Below, in pieces: positions 18,334 through 28,306 of a stretch of DNA of 64,000 nucleotides; the stretch's first letter is position 1; every line of letters begins with the position of its first letter. Below the pieces are notes generated by a model. That model saw only the letters and a list, made by a program, of their open reading frames with translations, did no database searches and was not told the DNA's origin. This DNA is from Maribacter sp. Its GTDB lineage: Bacteria; Bacteroidota; Bacteroidia; Flavobacteriales; Flavobacteriaceae. Location: contig JALHST010000272.1 in NCBI GenBank assembly GCA_022865355.1, forward strand, positions 1-64,000, given 5' to 3'. The position numbers were made by a program, and so were the translations under genes.

Positions 18334-20742
18334 GTGAAAAATAATTTCTTTCTTTCTTTTTTACTGGTATTCGCGACCGGGATACTTTTTTCGCAAGAAT
18401 ATCGTTTGGCCGGCACCATAAAAAACGCCGAAAACGATTCAATCCCCTTTGCAAATGTCCTTTTGCTCCAGGTCAATGATTCTACCATACTCAAAGGTAC
18501 TTCCAGTGACGAATCGGGGAAATTTCAAATTTCGAATGTCCCTAAAGGCACTTACCTGCTGGCCATCAGTTATATGGGAACCCAATCGGCCTTGCAAATG
18601 CTAACGGTTTCTGCGGATACCGACCTAGGCGACCTCCTCTACCAAGAGGACACCCAAGTATTGGACGAGGTCGTAGTGCGCTATCAAAAACCGAGGCTTG
18701 AACAACAAATTGATCGGCTGGTTTTTAATATCGAAAATACCGCACTATCGGAAGGGGATATTTGGGACGTATTGAAAAAGACCCCAAGTATCGTGGTCGT
18801 CCAGAATCAACTCACTATAAAGGGAAATGGCAATGTAGGCATCATGATCAACGACCGCATGGTCAACCTGCCCCAAGAAGATATTATTAATTTGCTGTCG
18901 GGTACCTCTGCCAGCAATGTCGAGGCTATAGAGGTAATTACCAACCCACCAGCAAAATATAGCGCAGAAGGGGGTATGCTCATCAACATTAAAATGGCCC
19001 AGAACCTAGTATCTGGATATAACGGCGCCATTTCCAATAATTATTCCCTCGGGGTTTTCCCGAAAAACACCATCGGCACGGATCATTATTTCAAGAGCAA
19101 GCATACCGACCTTTCAATTAATTATAGTTTTGGCAGTGATAAAGATATTGCACGCTACACCGATGTGGCCACCTTTTCGGAAAACGGGATGAATACCTCG
19201 GTTTGGAATGCAGAACAAGACTTGATCACCAAGCGAAAAAAGCATACGCTTAGCACTTTTTTTGATTTCCAGTTGAATACAAGAAACACCCTGAGCGTAT
19301 CATCGATCAATGGGTACAACCCCAAAACAAATCGGTATTACGATACAAAAACATTGATCAATGACCCCAACGCCATGTTACTTTCAAGCTTTAATACCAT
19401 CAATGACTCCGACGAAGATCAAATAAACACCTCATTTTATGTCGACTTTGTGCACAAATCGCAAAAGAAGGGCGAAGAGCTTTCGGTCAACTCGCATTAT
19501 ACGTACTATGATTCGGATAGAGGGCAGGATATTGCCACTGATTTTTTTGATGTCAACGGAAACCCGACCGGGGAGAACGATTTTACTACGCGCTCGCAAC
19601 AGCGGATTAATCTCTATAGCCTCCAGTTCGATTATGTCTCGCCTTTAAACGAATCGTCTGAAATGGAAGCCGGCCTGCGTTATGCAGGAATCAATTCGGA
19701 AAGTAGAATTACACAAGAGGGATACGATCGCAATCAACCGGGAATAGATCCTACCGAAGCTGGCCTTTTCCAGTATGACGAAGCGATATATGCGGGGTAT
19801 TTGAGTTACAATGCGAAATGGGATGTATTGAAATTCAAGACCGGTCTACGAGCTGAATATACCCAAACCATGGGGGATTTGGATAGGGTAGCGGTACCTA
19901 CCCATCATAATTATTTAGAATTGTTTCCTTCGCTCTCGATCGATTATAAATTGGCCGAAAAACATGACCTGATATTGTATTATTATCGCAGGATAAACCG
20001 GCCGCGTTACAGTAGTATCAATCCGTTTCAATATTTTCAAAGCAACAATTCGGTCATCGAAGGGAACCCAGACCTTTTGCCCGCCACACGCCACTATGTT
20101 GCCGCGGGGTATACTTTTGACCGTAGTTACACCTTTGAAATTTTCTATAAAAACGAAAAGAACCTCAACCAAGTACAGGTTTTTCAGGACAATGAAACGA
20201 ACTTATTGCGATTTATCCATCGAAATCTCCAAAGCGATATCTCCTATGGCTTTGATGCAATCGTCAATACCGATATTACCAAGTTTTGGGACACCTACCT
20301 TCTCTTCTCCTGTTATAATCGCCAGGATACATTTTCAGACTTGGAAACCACACAGACACTTCAAAATAGCCTCTGGACCTGGTTATTGCAAACGAGCAGT
20401 AATTTTAATCTTTTGAAAGACAATAGTTTTTATGCATATATCGATTTTGTTTATTATTCCCGCTCAGTCTCCGGGAATTCAAGGCAGGAAGCTTCCGGTC
20501 AGTTGGGGTTTACCCTCAGAAAGACCCTTTGGAATAAAAAGGCAAGCATCTCTTTAGGAGTTTCCGATATTTTTAAACAAAGCGACATTTTCAATACCCG
20601 TAAGTTCCTTGACCAAAACAATACGTCTAATTATCGCGGGGAAAACCGATTGCTAAGCTTGGGCTTCCGATATAAGTTCGGGAATGTGCGGATCAGGGAC
20701 AATCAAAAATCAAAGTCGGTCGAGGAACGAAATCGCATTTAA
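18334..20742 (+). CDS. Outer-membrane beta-barrel protein with CarboxypepD_reg-like domain (TonB-dependent family, copy 1)
   Basis: Starts at GTG 18334 with a Sec signal peptide ending LFSQE. It is followed by a carboxypeptidase-regulatory-like beta sandwich (about residues 25-100 of the mature region), a plug-like segment with VLDEVVVRYQKP and EVITNPPAKYSAEGG, and a long C-terminal beta-barrel ending in alternating aromatic residues (LLSLGFRYKFGNVRI). About 800 residues, as expected for the OMP_b-brl_3 family. Likely role: a TonB-linked or TonB-like outer-membrane channel for peptides or glycans. It is paralogous along its length to the next gene. Confidence 0.88.
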   Translation: MKNNFFLSFLLVFATGILFSQEYRLAGTIKNAENDSIPFANVLLLQVNDSTILKGTSSDESGKFQISNVPKGTYLLAISYMGTQSALQMLTVSADTDLGDLLYQEDTQVLDEVVVRYQKPRLEQQIDRLVFNIENTALSEGDIWDVLKKTPSIVVVQNQLTIKGNGNVGIMINDRMVNLPQEDIINLLSGTSASNVEAIEVITNPPAKYSAEGGMLINIKMAQNLVSGYNGAISNNYSLGVFPKNTIGTDHYFKSKHTDLSINYSFGSDKDIARYTDVATFSENGMNTSVWNAEQDLITKRKKHTLSTFFDFQLNTRNTLSVSSINGYNPKTNRYYDTKTLINDPNAMLLSSFNTINDSDEDQINTSFYVDFVHKSQKKGEELSVNSHYTYYDSDRGQDIATDFFDVNGNPTGENDFTTRSQQRINLYSLQFDYVSPLNESSEMEAGLRYAGINSESRITQEGYDRNQPGIDPTEAGLFQYDEAIYAGYLSYNAKWDVLKFKTGLRAEYTQTMGDLDRVAVPTHHNYLELFPSLSIDYKLAEKHDLILYYYRRINRPRYSSINPFQYFQSNNSVIEGNPDLLPATRHYVAAGYTFDRSYTFEIFYKNEKNLNQVQVFQDNETNLLRFIHRNLQSDISYGFDAIVNTDITKFWDTYLLFSCYNRQDTFSDLETTQTLQNSLWTWLLQTSSNFNLLKDNSFYAYIDFVYYSRSVSGNSRQEASGQLGFTLRKTLWNKKASISLGVSDIFKQSDIFNTRKFLDQNNTSNYRGENRLLSLGFRYKFGNVRIRDNQKSKSVEERNRI

Positions 20743-20951
20743 TTCTTAAATACCATCGGAAAAGATCCACAATGAGAAGGCAATGTATTGCATACGTTTA
20801 TCGGAAAGAAATCTATTTAGCTCCTAGATGAATTTATCGCAACGTTTGCTGAAATCGCCTCGCGGAAGATGATCCATTCCTTACTATCAGAAATAGGATA
20901 TCCGATTGATAAAGTTTACTGTGCTTGTAAAGAAAAACGTTAAAATTTTGT

Positions 20952-20959
20952 TAGATTTG
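20952..20959 (+). promoter_or_regulatory. -7 box TAGATTTG for the second outer-membrane barrel gene
   Basis: Exact TAnnTTTG match, again 20 bases before the chosen GTG (20980). The spacing equals that of the upstream paralogue. The upstream GTG at 20959 overlaps the box itself and is therefore excluded. Confidence 0.6.
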
Positions 20960-20979
20960 TGGTTCAACCCAAATGTTTA

Positions 20980-23391
20980 GTGAAACTTTTTAATCTTCTA
21001 TTCGTAGTGTCAATGTGCAACGCCTTGCCACTAGTTGCTCAGAATTTTGAGGTTTCGGGCAAGGTTAGGGATGCCAACAATGCTGGTGTTGCTTTTGCCT
21101 CGGTTTTTTTGCTTCAACTATCCGATTCCACAATGGTCAAAGGGACTTCGGCAGATGAGAATGGGAATTTTACCCTGCTTGACGTACCGCCGGCAACCTA
21201 CTTCATAAGGGCCAGTTATATCGGAAACACCTCAGAATTGATCGGGCTTGATGTTTTTGGCGATACCAATGTGGGGTCCTTGATTATATCGGAAAATACT
21301 GAAAATTTAGATGAAGTAGTCGTTACTTCAAAGTTGCCCTTGATCGAAAGAAAGGCCGATCGTTTGATCTTTAATGTTGAAAATAATGTGGTTTCACAAG
21401 GCAGTTCTTGGGATGTCTTGAAAAGAACTCCGGGGGTCATCGTATCGCAAGATGAACTGCAGGTGCGCAACCAATCAGTGACCGTCTATATCAACGATCG
21501 TAAAGTGCAACTTTCACCACAGGAAGTAAAGGATTTGTTGGAAAATTATTCAGGGGAAAACATTAAATCGATCGAGGTCATCAATAACCCGCCCGCAAAG
21601 TATGATGCCGAAGGAGGCCCCATTCTAAATATAATAACCAACCGCAATATATCATTGGGCTATAAAGGCAATGTCAACGGCACCTATACCCAATCTGTTT
21701 TTCCAAAATATACCTTGGGCACTTCCCAATTTTATAAGACCAAAAAATTGAATGTTTTCGCCTCCTATTCCTTTGGACCAAGAAAAGATTTGAACAAAGT
21801 TGAAAGCACTACGAACTTTATCGATGATACCGGGATTTTTTCGAGATGGGGAACCAATTTTAGTAGGGTTACTAAGACCCAGACCCATACGACCCAGCTA
21901 AACATTGATTATACCTTTGACGAGCAAAACCAACTTAACTTTGCATCGAACCTTTTGTTGTCGCCGAATAAAACACACAAATACCAGCAAAACACCGAGA
22001 TACGCAATGCACAATATGTGCTTGATTCGCTATTTACGACCCAAAGCTACTTATTCGAGGACAAGAATAACCTATCTGCCGACCTTACCTACAAACATAG
22101 TTTTAAGAAAGCGGGCAACCTGCAATTAAATGGGCATTACACGAAATTCAATTTTAATAAGACCCAGGATGCCCAGTCAGATTACTACGCCCCGGATGGG
22201 CAATTTATGAGGGAATTTGATTTTTTTACCGATGCCGAGCAAGCGGTGGAGATTTATACCGCCCAGTTGGATGTATCCTCGACAATGGGGAGTGTAAATT
22301 ATGAAACGGGCTTAAAGGGATCTTTTATAGATTCTAAAAGCGGGCTAGGATTCTATAATGTGAACAATGCCATTCGCACCCTTGCCCCTGCCTTATCCGA
22401 CGACTATCGCTATAATGAAGAAGTGTACGCAGCGTATTTGAGTTTGTCGAAAGATTGGGAAAAATTCAATTTAAAGGGGGGGCTCCGGGGCGAATATACC
22501 AAGAGTTCCGGCTATTCGGTTTCTTTAAGCCAAATCAACGATTTGGGCTATTTTGAATTGTTCCCGACCTTCTACCTTTTGTATACCATTAGCGACGCCC
22601 ATAGTTTGGCCTTCAATTATTCACGGAAATTAGATCGCCCGCGCTACGAGGACTTGAACCCTTTCAGGAATTATGTGAATGAAAATAATTTTATAGAAGG
22701 AAACCCCAATTTGGTGCCTAGCTTCAGCAACAATTTTAATCTGAATTATACCTTGAATGGTGAGTTTATCTTTGACTTTTACTACAGGGACAACGGAAAT
22801 TATATCTCGACGCTCGCATTCCAGGACAATCAAAATTTTATTTTAAAGGATATTTCCCAAAATGTTCTGGGAAGTACTTCGTACGGTTTTGATTTCAATT
22901 ATGGCAAATCGATAACGGAAGGATGGTATCTGTATAGCTATCTCTCGATTTTTCACGAAGAAGAAAGCTTTATTGCGATTGAAAGTAACGATCAGACCGT
23001 TACGAACAGTGTCAACGGTGCCTATATCGACCTCACGAACTACATCACTTTATCAAAGGATGGCACTTTTAAAGGCGAATTGGGGATAGCCTATCTTTCG
23101 GGTTTTCTGGAGGGCTCCTATAAGCAAAAAGAAACCACTAATCTGACCTTGGGCTTAAGAAAGTCGTTTTGGAACAAAAGGGCCTTATTAAGCCTGCAGG
23201 CCAATGATTTGCTCAATAAGGCCAAGAACCTAATCTATTCCCGATATCTCAATCAGGACAATGGATTTCTGGCGAGACCCGAGACCCAGTACGTCCGATT
23301 GGGACTAACCCTTAATTTTGGCAATTTTAGGTTGGAGGACAATGCCCGGGATATCGATAAAAACGAACGGGAACGCTTAAATAAGGAATGA
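20980..23391 (+). CDS. Outer-membrane beta-barrel protein with CarboxypepD_reg-like domain (copy 2)
   Basis: Paralogue of the preceding gene: signal peptide ending PLVAQ, CarboxypepD_reg-like domain (VSGKVRDANNAGVAFASVF), plug segment with NLDEVVVTSKLP and EVINNPPAKYDAEGG, and a beta-barrel ending VRLGLTLNFGNFRL. Shared blocks such as LNPF, IEGNP and the WDVLK(K/R)TP motif show a tandem duplication. The GTG start at 20980 follows from the promoter position. Its own promoter implies that it is transcribed separately from copy 1, across a 217-bp gap that holds no gene. Confidence 0.88.
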   Translation: MKLFNLLFVVSMCNALPLVAQNFEVSGKVRDANNAGVAFASVFLLQLSDSTMVKGTSADENGNFTLLDVPPATYFIRASYIGNTSELIGLDVFGDTNVGSLIISENTENLDEVVVTSKLPLIERKADRLIFNVENNVVSQGSSWDVLKRTPGVIVSQDELQVRNQSVTVYINDRKVQLSPQEVKDLLENYSGENIKSIEVINNPPAKYDAEGGPILNIITNRNISLGYKGNVNGTYTQSVFPKYTLGTSQFYKTKKLNVFASYSFGPRKDLNKVESTTNFIDDTGIFSRWGTNFSRVTKTQTHTTQLNIDYTFDEQNQLNFASNLLLSPNKTHKYQQNTEIRNAQYVLDSLFTTQSYLFEDKNNLSADLTYKHSFKKAGNLQLNGHYTKFNFNKTQDAQSDYYAPDGQFMREFDFFTDAEQAVEIYTAQLDVSSTMGSVNYETGLKGSFIDSKSGLGFYNVNNAIRTLAPALSDDYRYNEEVYAAYLSLSKDWEKFNLKGGLRGEYTKSSGYSVSLSQINDLGYFELFPTFYLLYTISDAHSLAFNYSRKLDRPRYEDLNPFRNYVNENNFIEGNPNLVPSFSNNFNLNYTLNGEFIFDFYYRDNGNYISTLAFQDNQNFILKDISQNVLGSTSYGFDFNYGKSITEGWYLYSYLSIFHEEESFIAIESNDQTVTNSVNGAYIDLTNYITLSKDGTFKGELGIAYLSGFLEGSYKQKETTNLTLGLRKSFWNKRALLSLQANDLLNKAKNLIYSRYLNQDNGFLARPETQYVRLGLTLNFGNFRLEDNARDIDKNERERLNKE

Positions 23392-23399
23392 TTTATCCG

Positions 23400-23416
23400 C
23401 GGGCACAAGTTGTGCC
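23400..23416. terminator. Short hairpin between convergent genes
   Basis: GGGCACAA and TTGTGCC form a compact stem in the 45-bp gap between the convergent barrel gene and TolB-like gene. It has only a weak T-tract, so function as a bidirectional terminator is inferred from position. Confidence 0.4.
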
Positions 23417-23436
23417 TATTTCCCGACCGTAGGTAC

Positions 23437-24543
23437 TCAATCCTGCCATTCGGCAATAAATAAATTCGTATCCCTTCCGCCCCCATTGTTCCGATTGCTT
23501 GAGAAGGCTAAATGTTTCCCGTCGTTTGAAAATACGGGGAAGGCGTCGAAGGTTTGACCGTGGGTGACCCTTTCCAAATTTTTCCCATCGAGATCGATCA
23601 GATACAGGTTAAAGGGAAATCCTTTTTCCGCCTCAAAATTGCTCGCAAACAGCACTTTTTTCCCAGAAGGCGTAAAGAACGGACACCAATTTGCATTCCC
23701 TAAAAAGGTCAATTGTTTCAGATCGCTACCATCGGCATTGCAGAGAAACAGTTCCATTTCGGTCGGTTGCACCAAACCCTGCGCGAGTAATTCCTTATAT
23801 TCTTTGATAGCCGCTTCGGTCTTGGGGCGTGAAGCCCTAAAAATAATTTTGCTGCCATCCGGGGAGAAAAAAGCCCCCCCGTCATAGCCCAGTTCATGGG
23901 TTATCTGTTGTACATTCTTCCCATCAAGATCCATGGTATACAGTTCCAGGTCGCCGCTGCGCATCGAGGTAAAGACGATCTTGTCACCCTTTGGGGATAC
24001 GGTAGCCTCGGCATCATACCCAGGCGTGTTCGTTAATTGCCCAACTATATTTCCTTTTAGATCGGCCTTAAAAATATCGAACGAATCGTACACGGGCCAT
24101 ACATATTTGCCATTCTTTCGCAAGGGCACCTCAGGGCATTCGGTATCTATCAAATGGGTGGAACCATAGATAATATGTTGGTTGTCGGGCAGAAAATAGG
24201 AACAGGTGGTACGGCCCTTGCCGGTACTGACCATAGCGGGTCTTTGATCTTTGAAATTATCCTGTATGTTCATCAGAAATATTTGATCGCACTGCAGGCC
24301 CCAGCCTGGATTATTCGATTGGAAAACCATTTGTTTATCATCAAAGCTCCAATACGCCTCGGCATTGTCCCCTCCAAAGGTGATTTGTCGAATTGACTTA
24401 AAATGCTTTTCACCGGCATAGATCAAGGTATCGGATCCCGCCATCAAGGAAGGAGTTTCTTTTTGGGTCTCCTCGGTCTTCTTTGGATCGGTCTTGCAAG
24501 TGACCAATAACATTAACAAAAAAAAGAGCGCAAAAGTTCTCAT
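23437..24543 (-). CDS. TolB-like PD40 beta-propeller lipoprotein
   Basis: Envelope protein made of WD40-like PD40 repeats: motifs such as YWSFDDKQMVFQSN, ATVSPKGDKIVFTS, AFFSPDGSKIIFRAS and PVFSNDGKHLAFSSN recur every ~45 residues. A lipobox (LLVTC) follows an 18-residue hydrophobic stretch when translation starts at the ATG at 24543; a longer frame to 24597 would mask this signal. The family gives surface scaffolds or inactive peptidase-like propellers. Divergently transcribed from the M28 peptidase 131 bp away, so the pair may share regulation. Confidence 0.85.
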   Translation of the reverse strand: MRTFALFFLLMLLVTCKTDPKKTEETQKETPSLMAGSDTLIYAGEKHFKSIRQITFGGDNAEAYWSFDDKQMVFQSNNPGWGLQCDQIFLMNIQDNFKDQRPAMVSTGKGRTTCSYFLPDNQHIIYGSTHLIDTECPEVPLRKNGKYVWPVYDSFDIFKADLKGNIVGQLTNTPGYDAEATVSPKGDKIVFTSMRSGDLELYTMDLDGKNVQQITHELGYDGGAFFSPDGSKIIFRASRPKTEAAIKEYKELLAQGLVQPTEMELFLCNADGSDLKQLTFLGNANWCPFFTPSGKKVLFASNFEAEKGFPFNLYLIDLDGKNLERVTHGQTFDAFPVFSNDGKHLAFSSNRNNGGGRDTNLFIAEWQD

Positions 24544-24674
24544 AGGATGCTTAATTTCGTGAAACAGTACATTGAATTTGTGATTGACCATATTCAAGTT
24601 GGCAGGTTGATCAAGCTTTGACAGGTTGCTTAGGCTTGTTTATGAATTATTAATAAAAATTTTTGACAAATATC

Positions 24675-25898
24675 ATGAATAGAATACTCTTATTCCTAGT
24701 CCTGGCAATTTTTTTTTCCTGTAAACACAAAGCACAGGAAGTAGTTAGTTTAAAAGACGATGCGACTTTTTTGGCCAGCGATAGCCTGGGAGGGCGTGAA
24801 ACGGGAACCCCTTATGAACTGAAGGCCGCAAAGTATCTTTCAGAGCGCATGAAGACCATCGGATTATTGCCCAAAGGCAATACGGACACCTATTTTCAGA
24901 CCTTTACCTTTAAACCTAAAAAAGACCCCCATCAAGAAGTACAATTTACTTCGGGCGATAGTACCATTACCGGCACCAATGTCATCGGGTTTTTGGATAA
25001 TAAGGCCGAGAATACGGTGATCATCGGGGCACATTACGATCATTTGGGTATGGGGGGCGATGGATCCTTGTATCGCGAGGGCGCAGCCATTCACAATGGG
25101 GCCGACGACAATGCCAGCGGGGTATCGGTACTTTTGCATTTAGCAGATAGCCTAAAAACGAGTCAGTTGAAAGGCAATAATTATCTTTTTATCGCCTTTT
25201 CCGGCGAGGAAATGGGGCTGTTGGGAAGTAACTATTTCGTTAAAAATGCAACCATCGACCTCTCCAAGGTCGATTATATGTTGAATATGGATATGGTCGG
25301 ACGACTTCGGGAAGATAAGACCCTAGCGGTGAGCGGTACCGGCACGTCCCCGAGATGGGCCCAGGTGCTGAACGCGACCAATCCCAGCTTTAAATTGGTA
25401 CTAAACGAGTCCGGGGTAGGCCCCTCGGACCATACGTCGTTTTATTTACAGGACATACCCGTCTTGCATTTTTTTACGGGCCAGCATGAGGATTACCATA
25501 AGCCATCGGATGATTTCGATAAATTGAATTATGAGGGGATGCAGCTGATTACCAAGTATATTATGGCGATTATTACCGAACTGAACGACGACCCGAAACT
25601 GGCCTTTAAAAAAACCAAGAACGAAAGCGAAGAAGTACCCCGATTTAAGGTGGCCTTGGGAGTCGTACCCGATTATCTCTTTGATGGTAAGGGCATGCGC
25701 ATCGATGGCATCAGTGAAGATAAACCGGCCCAAAAAGCCGGACTCCAAAAAGGCGATATCGTAGTACAGTTGGGAGATAGCGTGGTGGTCGATATGATGA
25801 GCTATATGCGTGCCCTATCCAGTTTTGAGGAGGGGAATTCGACCAAGGTGGTCGTGGATCGCAACGGGAAGAAAGTTGAGGTACAGGTCACTTTTTAG
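24675..25898 (+). CDS. M28 family metallopeptidase with C-terminal PDZ domain, lipoprotein
   Basis: Di-zinc aminopeptidase. Metal ligands are visible in order: His/Asp in GAHYDHLG, Asp in GADDNASG, Glu-Glu in FSGEEMGLLGS, Asp in LNMDMVGRL and His in PSDHTSFY. A C-terminal PDZ domain (GISEDKPAQKAGLQKGDIVVQLGD region split around residue 350) is fused on. Lipobox FFSC after a short hydrophobic signal, so it is envelope-anchored. The ATG at 24675 is preferred over the TTG at 24663 because it begins the signal peptide directly. Confidence 0.92.
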   Translation: MNRILLFLVLAIFFSCKHKAQEVVSLKDDATFLASDSLGGRETGTPYELKAAKYLSERMKTIGLLPKGNTDTYFQTFTFKPKKDPHQEVQFTSGDSTITGTNVIGFLDNKAENTVIIGAHYDHLGMGGDGSLYREGAAIHNGADDNASGVSVLLHLADSLKTSQLKGNNYLFIAFSGEEMGLLGSNYFVKNATIDLSKVDYMLNMDMVGRLREDKTLAVSGTGTSPRWAQVLNATNPSFKLVLNESGVGPSDHTSFYLQDIPVLHFFTGQHEDYHKPSDDFDKLNYEGMQLITKYIMAIITELNDDPKLAFKKTKNESEEVPRFKVALGVVPDYLFDGKGMRIDGISEDKPAQKAGLQKGDIVVQLGDSVVVDMMSYMRALSSFEEGNSTKVVVDRNGKKVEVQVTF

Positions 25899-26078
25899 AA
25901 AGAGACCTCGGCATCCATCATTATAGCAATACAAGCGACACCCAAGGAAAGTCGATGTGGCAAGAATAGGAGTCAAAATCGGATGGATTGCCCCGTCGCA
26001 TGCTGGCTTTAGGCCGATATGGCTTACGGTTTTCGGTTCCTCGCAATGCCAGTTAGCAACAACTTCACGATTTTTCCT

Positions 26079-26086
26079 TAAATTTG
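26079..26086 (+). promoter_or_regulatory. -7 box TAAATTTG for dusB
   Basis: Exact TAnnTTTG match. It overlaps an in-frame TTG at 26084, which therefore cannot be the start codon, and lies 24 bases before the TTG at 26111. Confidence 0.55.
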
Positions 26087-26110
26087 CATCCCAAAATAAG
26101 AAAAACAGAC

Positions 26111-27106
26111 TTGGTCAAAATTGGCGAAATAGAATTACCCGAGTTTCCTTTACTCCTCGCTCCTATGGAGGATGTAAGCGACCCTCCGTTTCGTGCCCTT
26201 TGCAAAGAACAGGGGGCCGATGTGGTCTATACCGAGTTCATCTCATCGGAAGGCTTGATACGCGATGCCGCCAAAAGCGTCATGAAATTGGATATCTATG
26301 AGAAGGAACGCCCGGTGGGCATACAGATCTTTGGCGCCAATCTCGATTCGATGCTGCAGACGGTCGATATTGTCGAGCGGAGTAATCCCGACATTATCGA
26401 TATCAATTTTGGCTGTCCTGTAAAAAAGGTAGTGTGCAAGGGGGCAGGTGCCGGTATTTTAAAGGATATCCCCCTGATGGTCAAATTGACGGGGGAAATG
26501 GTGAAGCGCACGAATTTGCCGATTACCGTCAAGACCCGTTTGGGATGGGACCACGACTCGATCAAGATCGTCGAAGTGGCCGAACGATTGCAGGATGTGG
26601 GCTGTAAAGCCATCGCGATTCATGGCCGCACCCGGGTGCAGATGTATAAGGGGGAAGCCGACTGGCGGCCCATTGCCGAGGTAAAGAACAATCAGCGCAT
26701 GCATATCCCCATTTTTGGGAACGGGGATATCGATTCCCCGGAAGCCGCAATGAAAATGCGGGACGAATATGGTCTCGATGGTGCTATGATCGGTCGCGCG
26801 AGCATTGGCTATCCCTGGTTCTTTAAGGAAGTAAAGCACTATTTTAGAACGGGGACCCATTTAGCGGCGCCCACCATGGAGGAACGCGTTGATGCCGCAA
26901 GACGGCATCTTGAAATGGCGATTGCCTGGAAAGGCGAAACTTTGGGAGTTTTTGAAACCCGTCGCCATTATACCAATTACTTCAAGGGGATTCCCAATTT
27001 TAAGGAATATCGCATGAGAATGGTAACCAGTGACCAATCTGCCGATGTTTTTGCAGCTTTTGAGGACGTCCTGGAGAAATTTGGGGATTACCAGTTCGCC
27101 CTTTAA
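26111..27106 (+). CDS. dusB: tRNA dihydrouridine synthase DusB
   Basis: FMN-dependent enzyme that reduces uridines in the tRNA D-loop. Seen: LLLAPMEDVSDPPFR at the flavin pocket, the catalytic Cys region NFGCPVKKVVCKGAGAG, KTRLGWDHDS and HGRTRVQMYKGEADW, then GNGDIDSPEAA. The start chosen is the TTG at 26111, giving MVKIGEIELPEFP, the family's usual N-terminus; no ATG is available upstream, and the promoter box excludes the TTG at 26084. Its stop is 1 bp from the stop of the convergent permease gene. Confidence 0.93.
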   Translation: MVKIGEIELPEFPLLLAPMEDVSDPPFRALCKEQGADVVYTEFISSEGLIRDAAKSVMKLDIYEKERPVGIQIFGANLDSMLQTVDIVERSNPDIIDINFGCPVKKVVCKGAGAGILKDIPLMVKLTGEMVKRTNLPITVKTRLGWDHDSIKIVEVAERLQDVGCKAIAIHGRTRVQMYKGEADWRPIAEVKNNQRMHIPIFGNGDIDSPEAAMKMRDEYGLDGAMIGRASIGYPWFFKEVKHYFRTGTHLAAPTMEERVDAARRHLEMAIAWKGETLGVFETRRHYTNYFKGIPNFKEYRMRMVTSDQSADVFAAFEDVLEKFGDYQFAL

Positions 27107-27107
27107 A

Positions 27108-28304
27108 CTAGGTTATCAATTTTTTTGTAACCCTACTACTCGCGATTTTTGAGGCGATTAAGCCCAAAACACTGATGGTTCCCAGCACAATAAAAACATT
27201 TATCACTTGATACGTTACCGGGTACGGTAAGGAAGGCGTGATTTTGAGCCATCCGAACATAATCTGGGAGCCTATCAGCAGGGAGGCCAAAAGCACTCCG
27301 ATGATCCCCCCGATGCTTGTGACCAATATGCCTTGTATAAAATAAATATGGCGAAGTTCTTTCAAGGTGGTGCCAAGACTATATAAGGTTTTTGAATTCT
27401 GTTGCTTGTCTAATATCATCATGATGATGGCGCCCACTACGTTAAAAAGGGCGATGATCAGGACCAGGGTAAAGATGAGATAGGTGGCCAGGTTTTCAGT
27501 ATTCAGCATGCGATGCAGTGAACTATTCTGTTCTTGACGATCTTTTAAAACGACCTGGTCGGCAAAAATTTTTGATACTTCGTTTTTAATGGTATTCATA
27601 TCGGCATCTTTGGTCAACTTTAAATTGATGCCGGAAATTTGTGTACTATCCTTTTCCAACAGGGCCTGTACCAAGGAAAGATCGGTAAAAATATACTTCC
27701 TATCGAGGTTTTCTTCAATTTGATAGACGCCACTGATAACCATGGGGAGTTCATTGTATGGTTTTGTTTGTTGTGACAGAAATCCTTTTCCAGGTTTTGC
27801 CGCCAATACCACCAGGGGATCCTGGTATTGGTTCAGGCTTAGTCCGAGTATATTGGCGATATCGTAACCCACCACTCCCTGCCGATGATCTATCTGCCAA
27901 TCCCCAAAATAGAGTGTACTATCGATTTCGGTAGCCTTCGTATAATTGGTATCGACGCCTTTGATATAGGCATTGTGATATTTCTTTTTGTAGGATAGGT
28001 ATACTTGTTCCTCGATTTCCTTTGAATAGGATGCGATGCCCTTGATTTCCCCTAATTTTTTTTCTTGTGCGGCAGTTATGGAGAAGAATTTTCCAGTGGC
28101 CGGGGTCGCTTTGAGGTCCGGGTCGAAGGAGTTGCTAAAGGATAGGCTAAAGGACTTAAGGCCTGCAAACCCGGAAAGGACAATAAAAAGGGAAGCAGAT
28201 CCGATGACAATGACCAAAAAGGTAATAAAATTGATGATGTTGACCGCACTTTGGCTGCTTTTGGAACGAACGTAGCGTTTTGCGATATATAACGGAAAGT
28301 TCAA
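27108..28304 (-). CDS. FtsX-like/LolC-LolE-type ABC transporter permease
   Basis: Inner-membrane permease with one N-terminal transmembrane helix (about residues 20-45), a ~220-residue periplasmic MacB-like domain, and three C-terminal helices (about residues 270-390). This is the LolC/E topology for lipoprotein release; the start MNFPLYIAKRYVRSKSSQSAVN is typical. The cognate ATPase is not in this window. It follows rbfA with a 2-bp gap, an arrangement common in Flavobacteriia. Confidence 0.88.
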   Translation of the reverse strand: MNFPLYIAKRYVRSKSSQSAVNIINFITFLVIVIGSASLFIVLSGFAGLKSFSLSFSNSFDPDLKATPATGKFFSITAAQEKKLGEIKGIASYSKEIEEQVYLSYKKKYHNAYIKGVDTNYTKATEIDSTLYFGDWQIDHRQGVVGYDIANILGLSLNQYQDPLVVLAAKPGKGFLSQQTKPYNELPMVISGVYQIEENLDRKYIFTDLSLVQALLEKDSTQISGINLKLTKDADMNTIKNEVSKIFADQVVLKDRQEQNSSLHRMLNTENLATYLIFTLVLIIALFNVVGAIIMMILDKQQNSKTLYSLGTTLKELRHIYFIQGILVTSIGGIIGVLLASLLIGSQIMFGWLKITPSLPYPVTYQVINVFIVLGTISVLGLIASKIASSRVTKKLIT

Positions 28305-28306
28305 AA

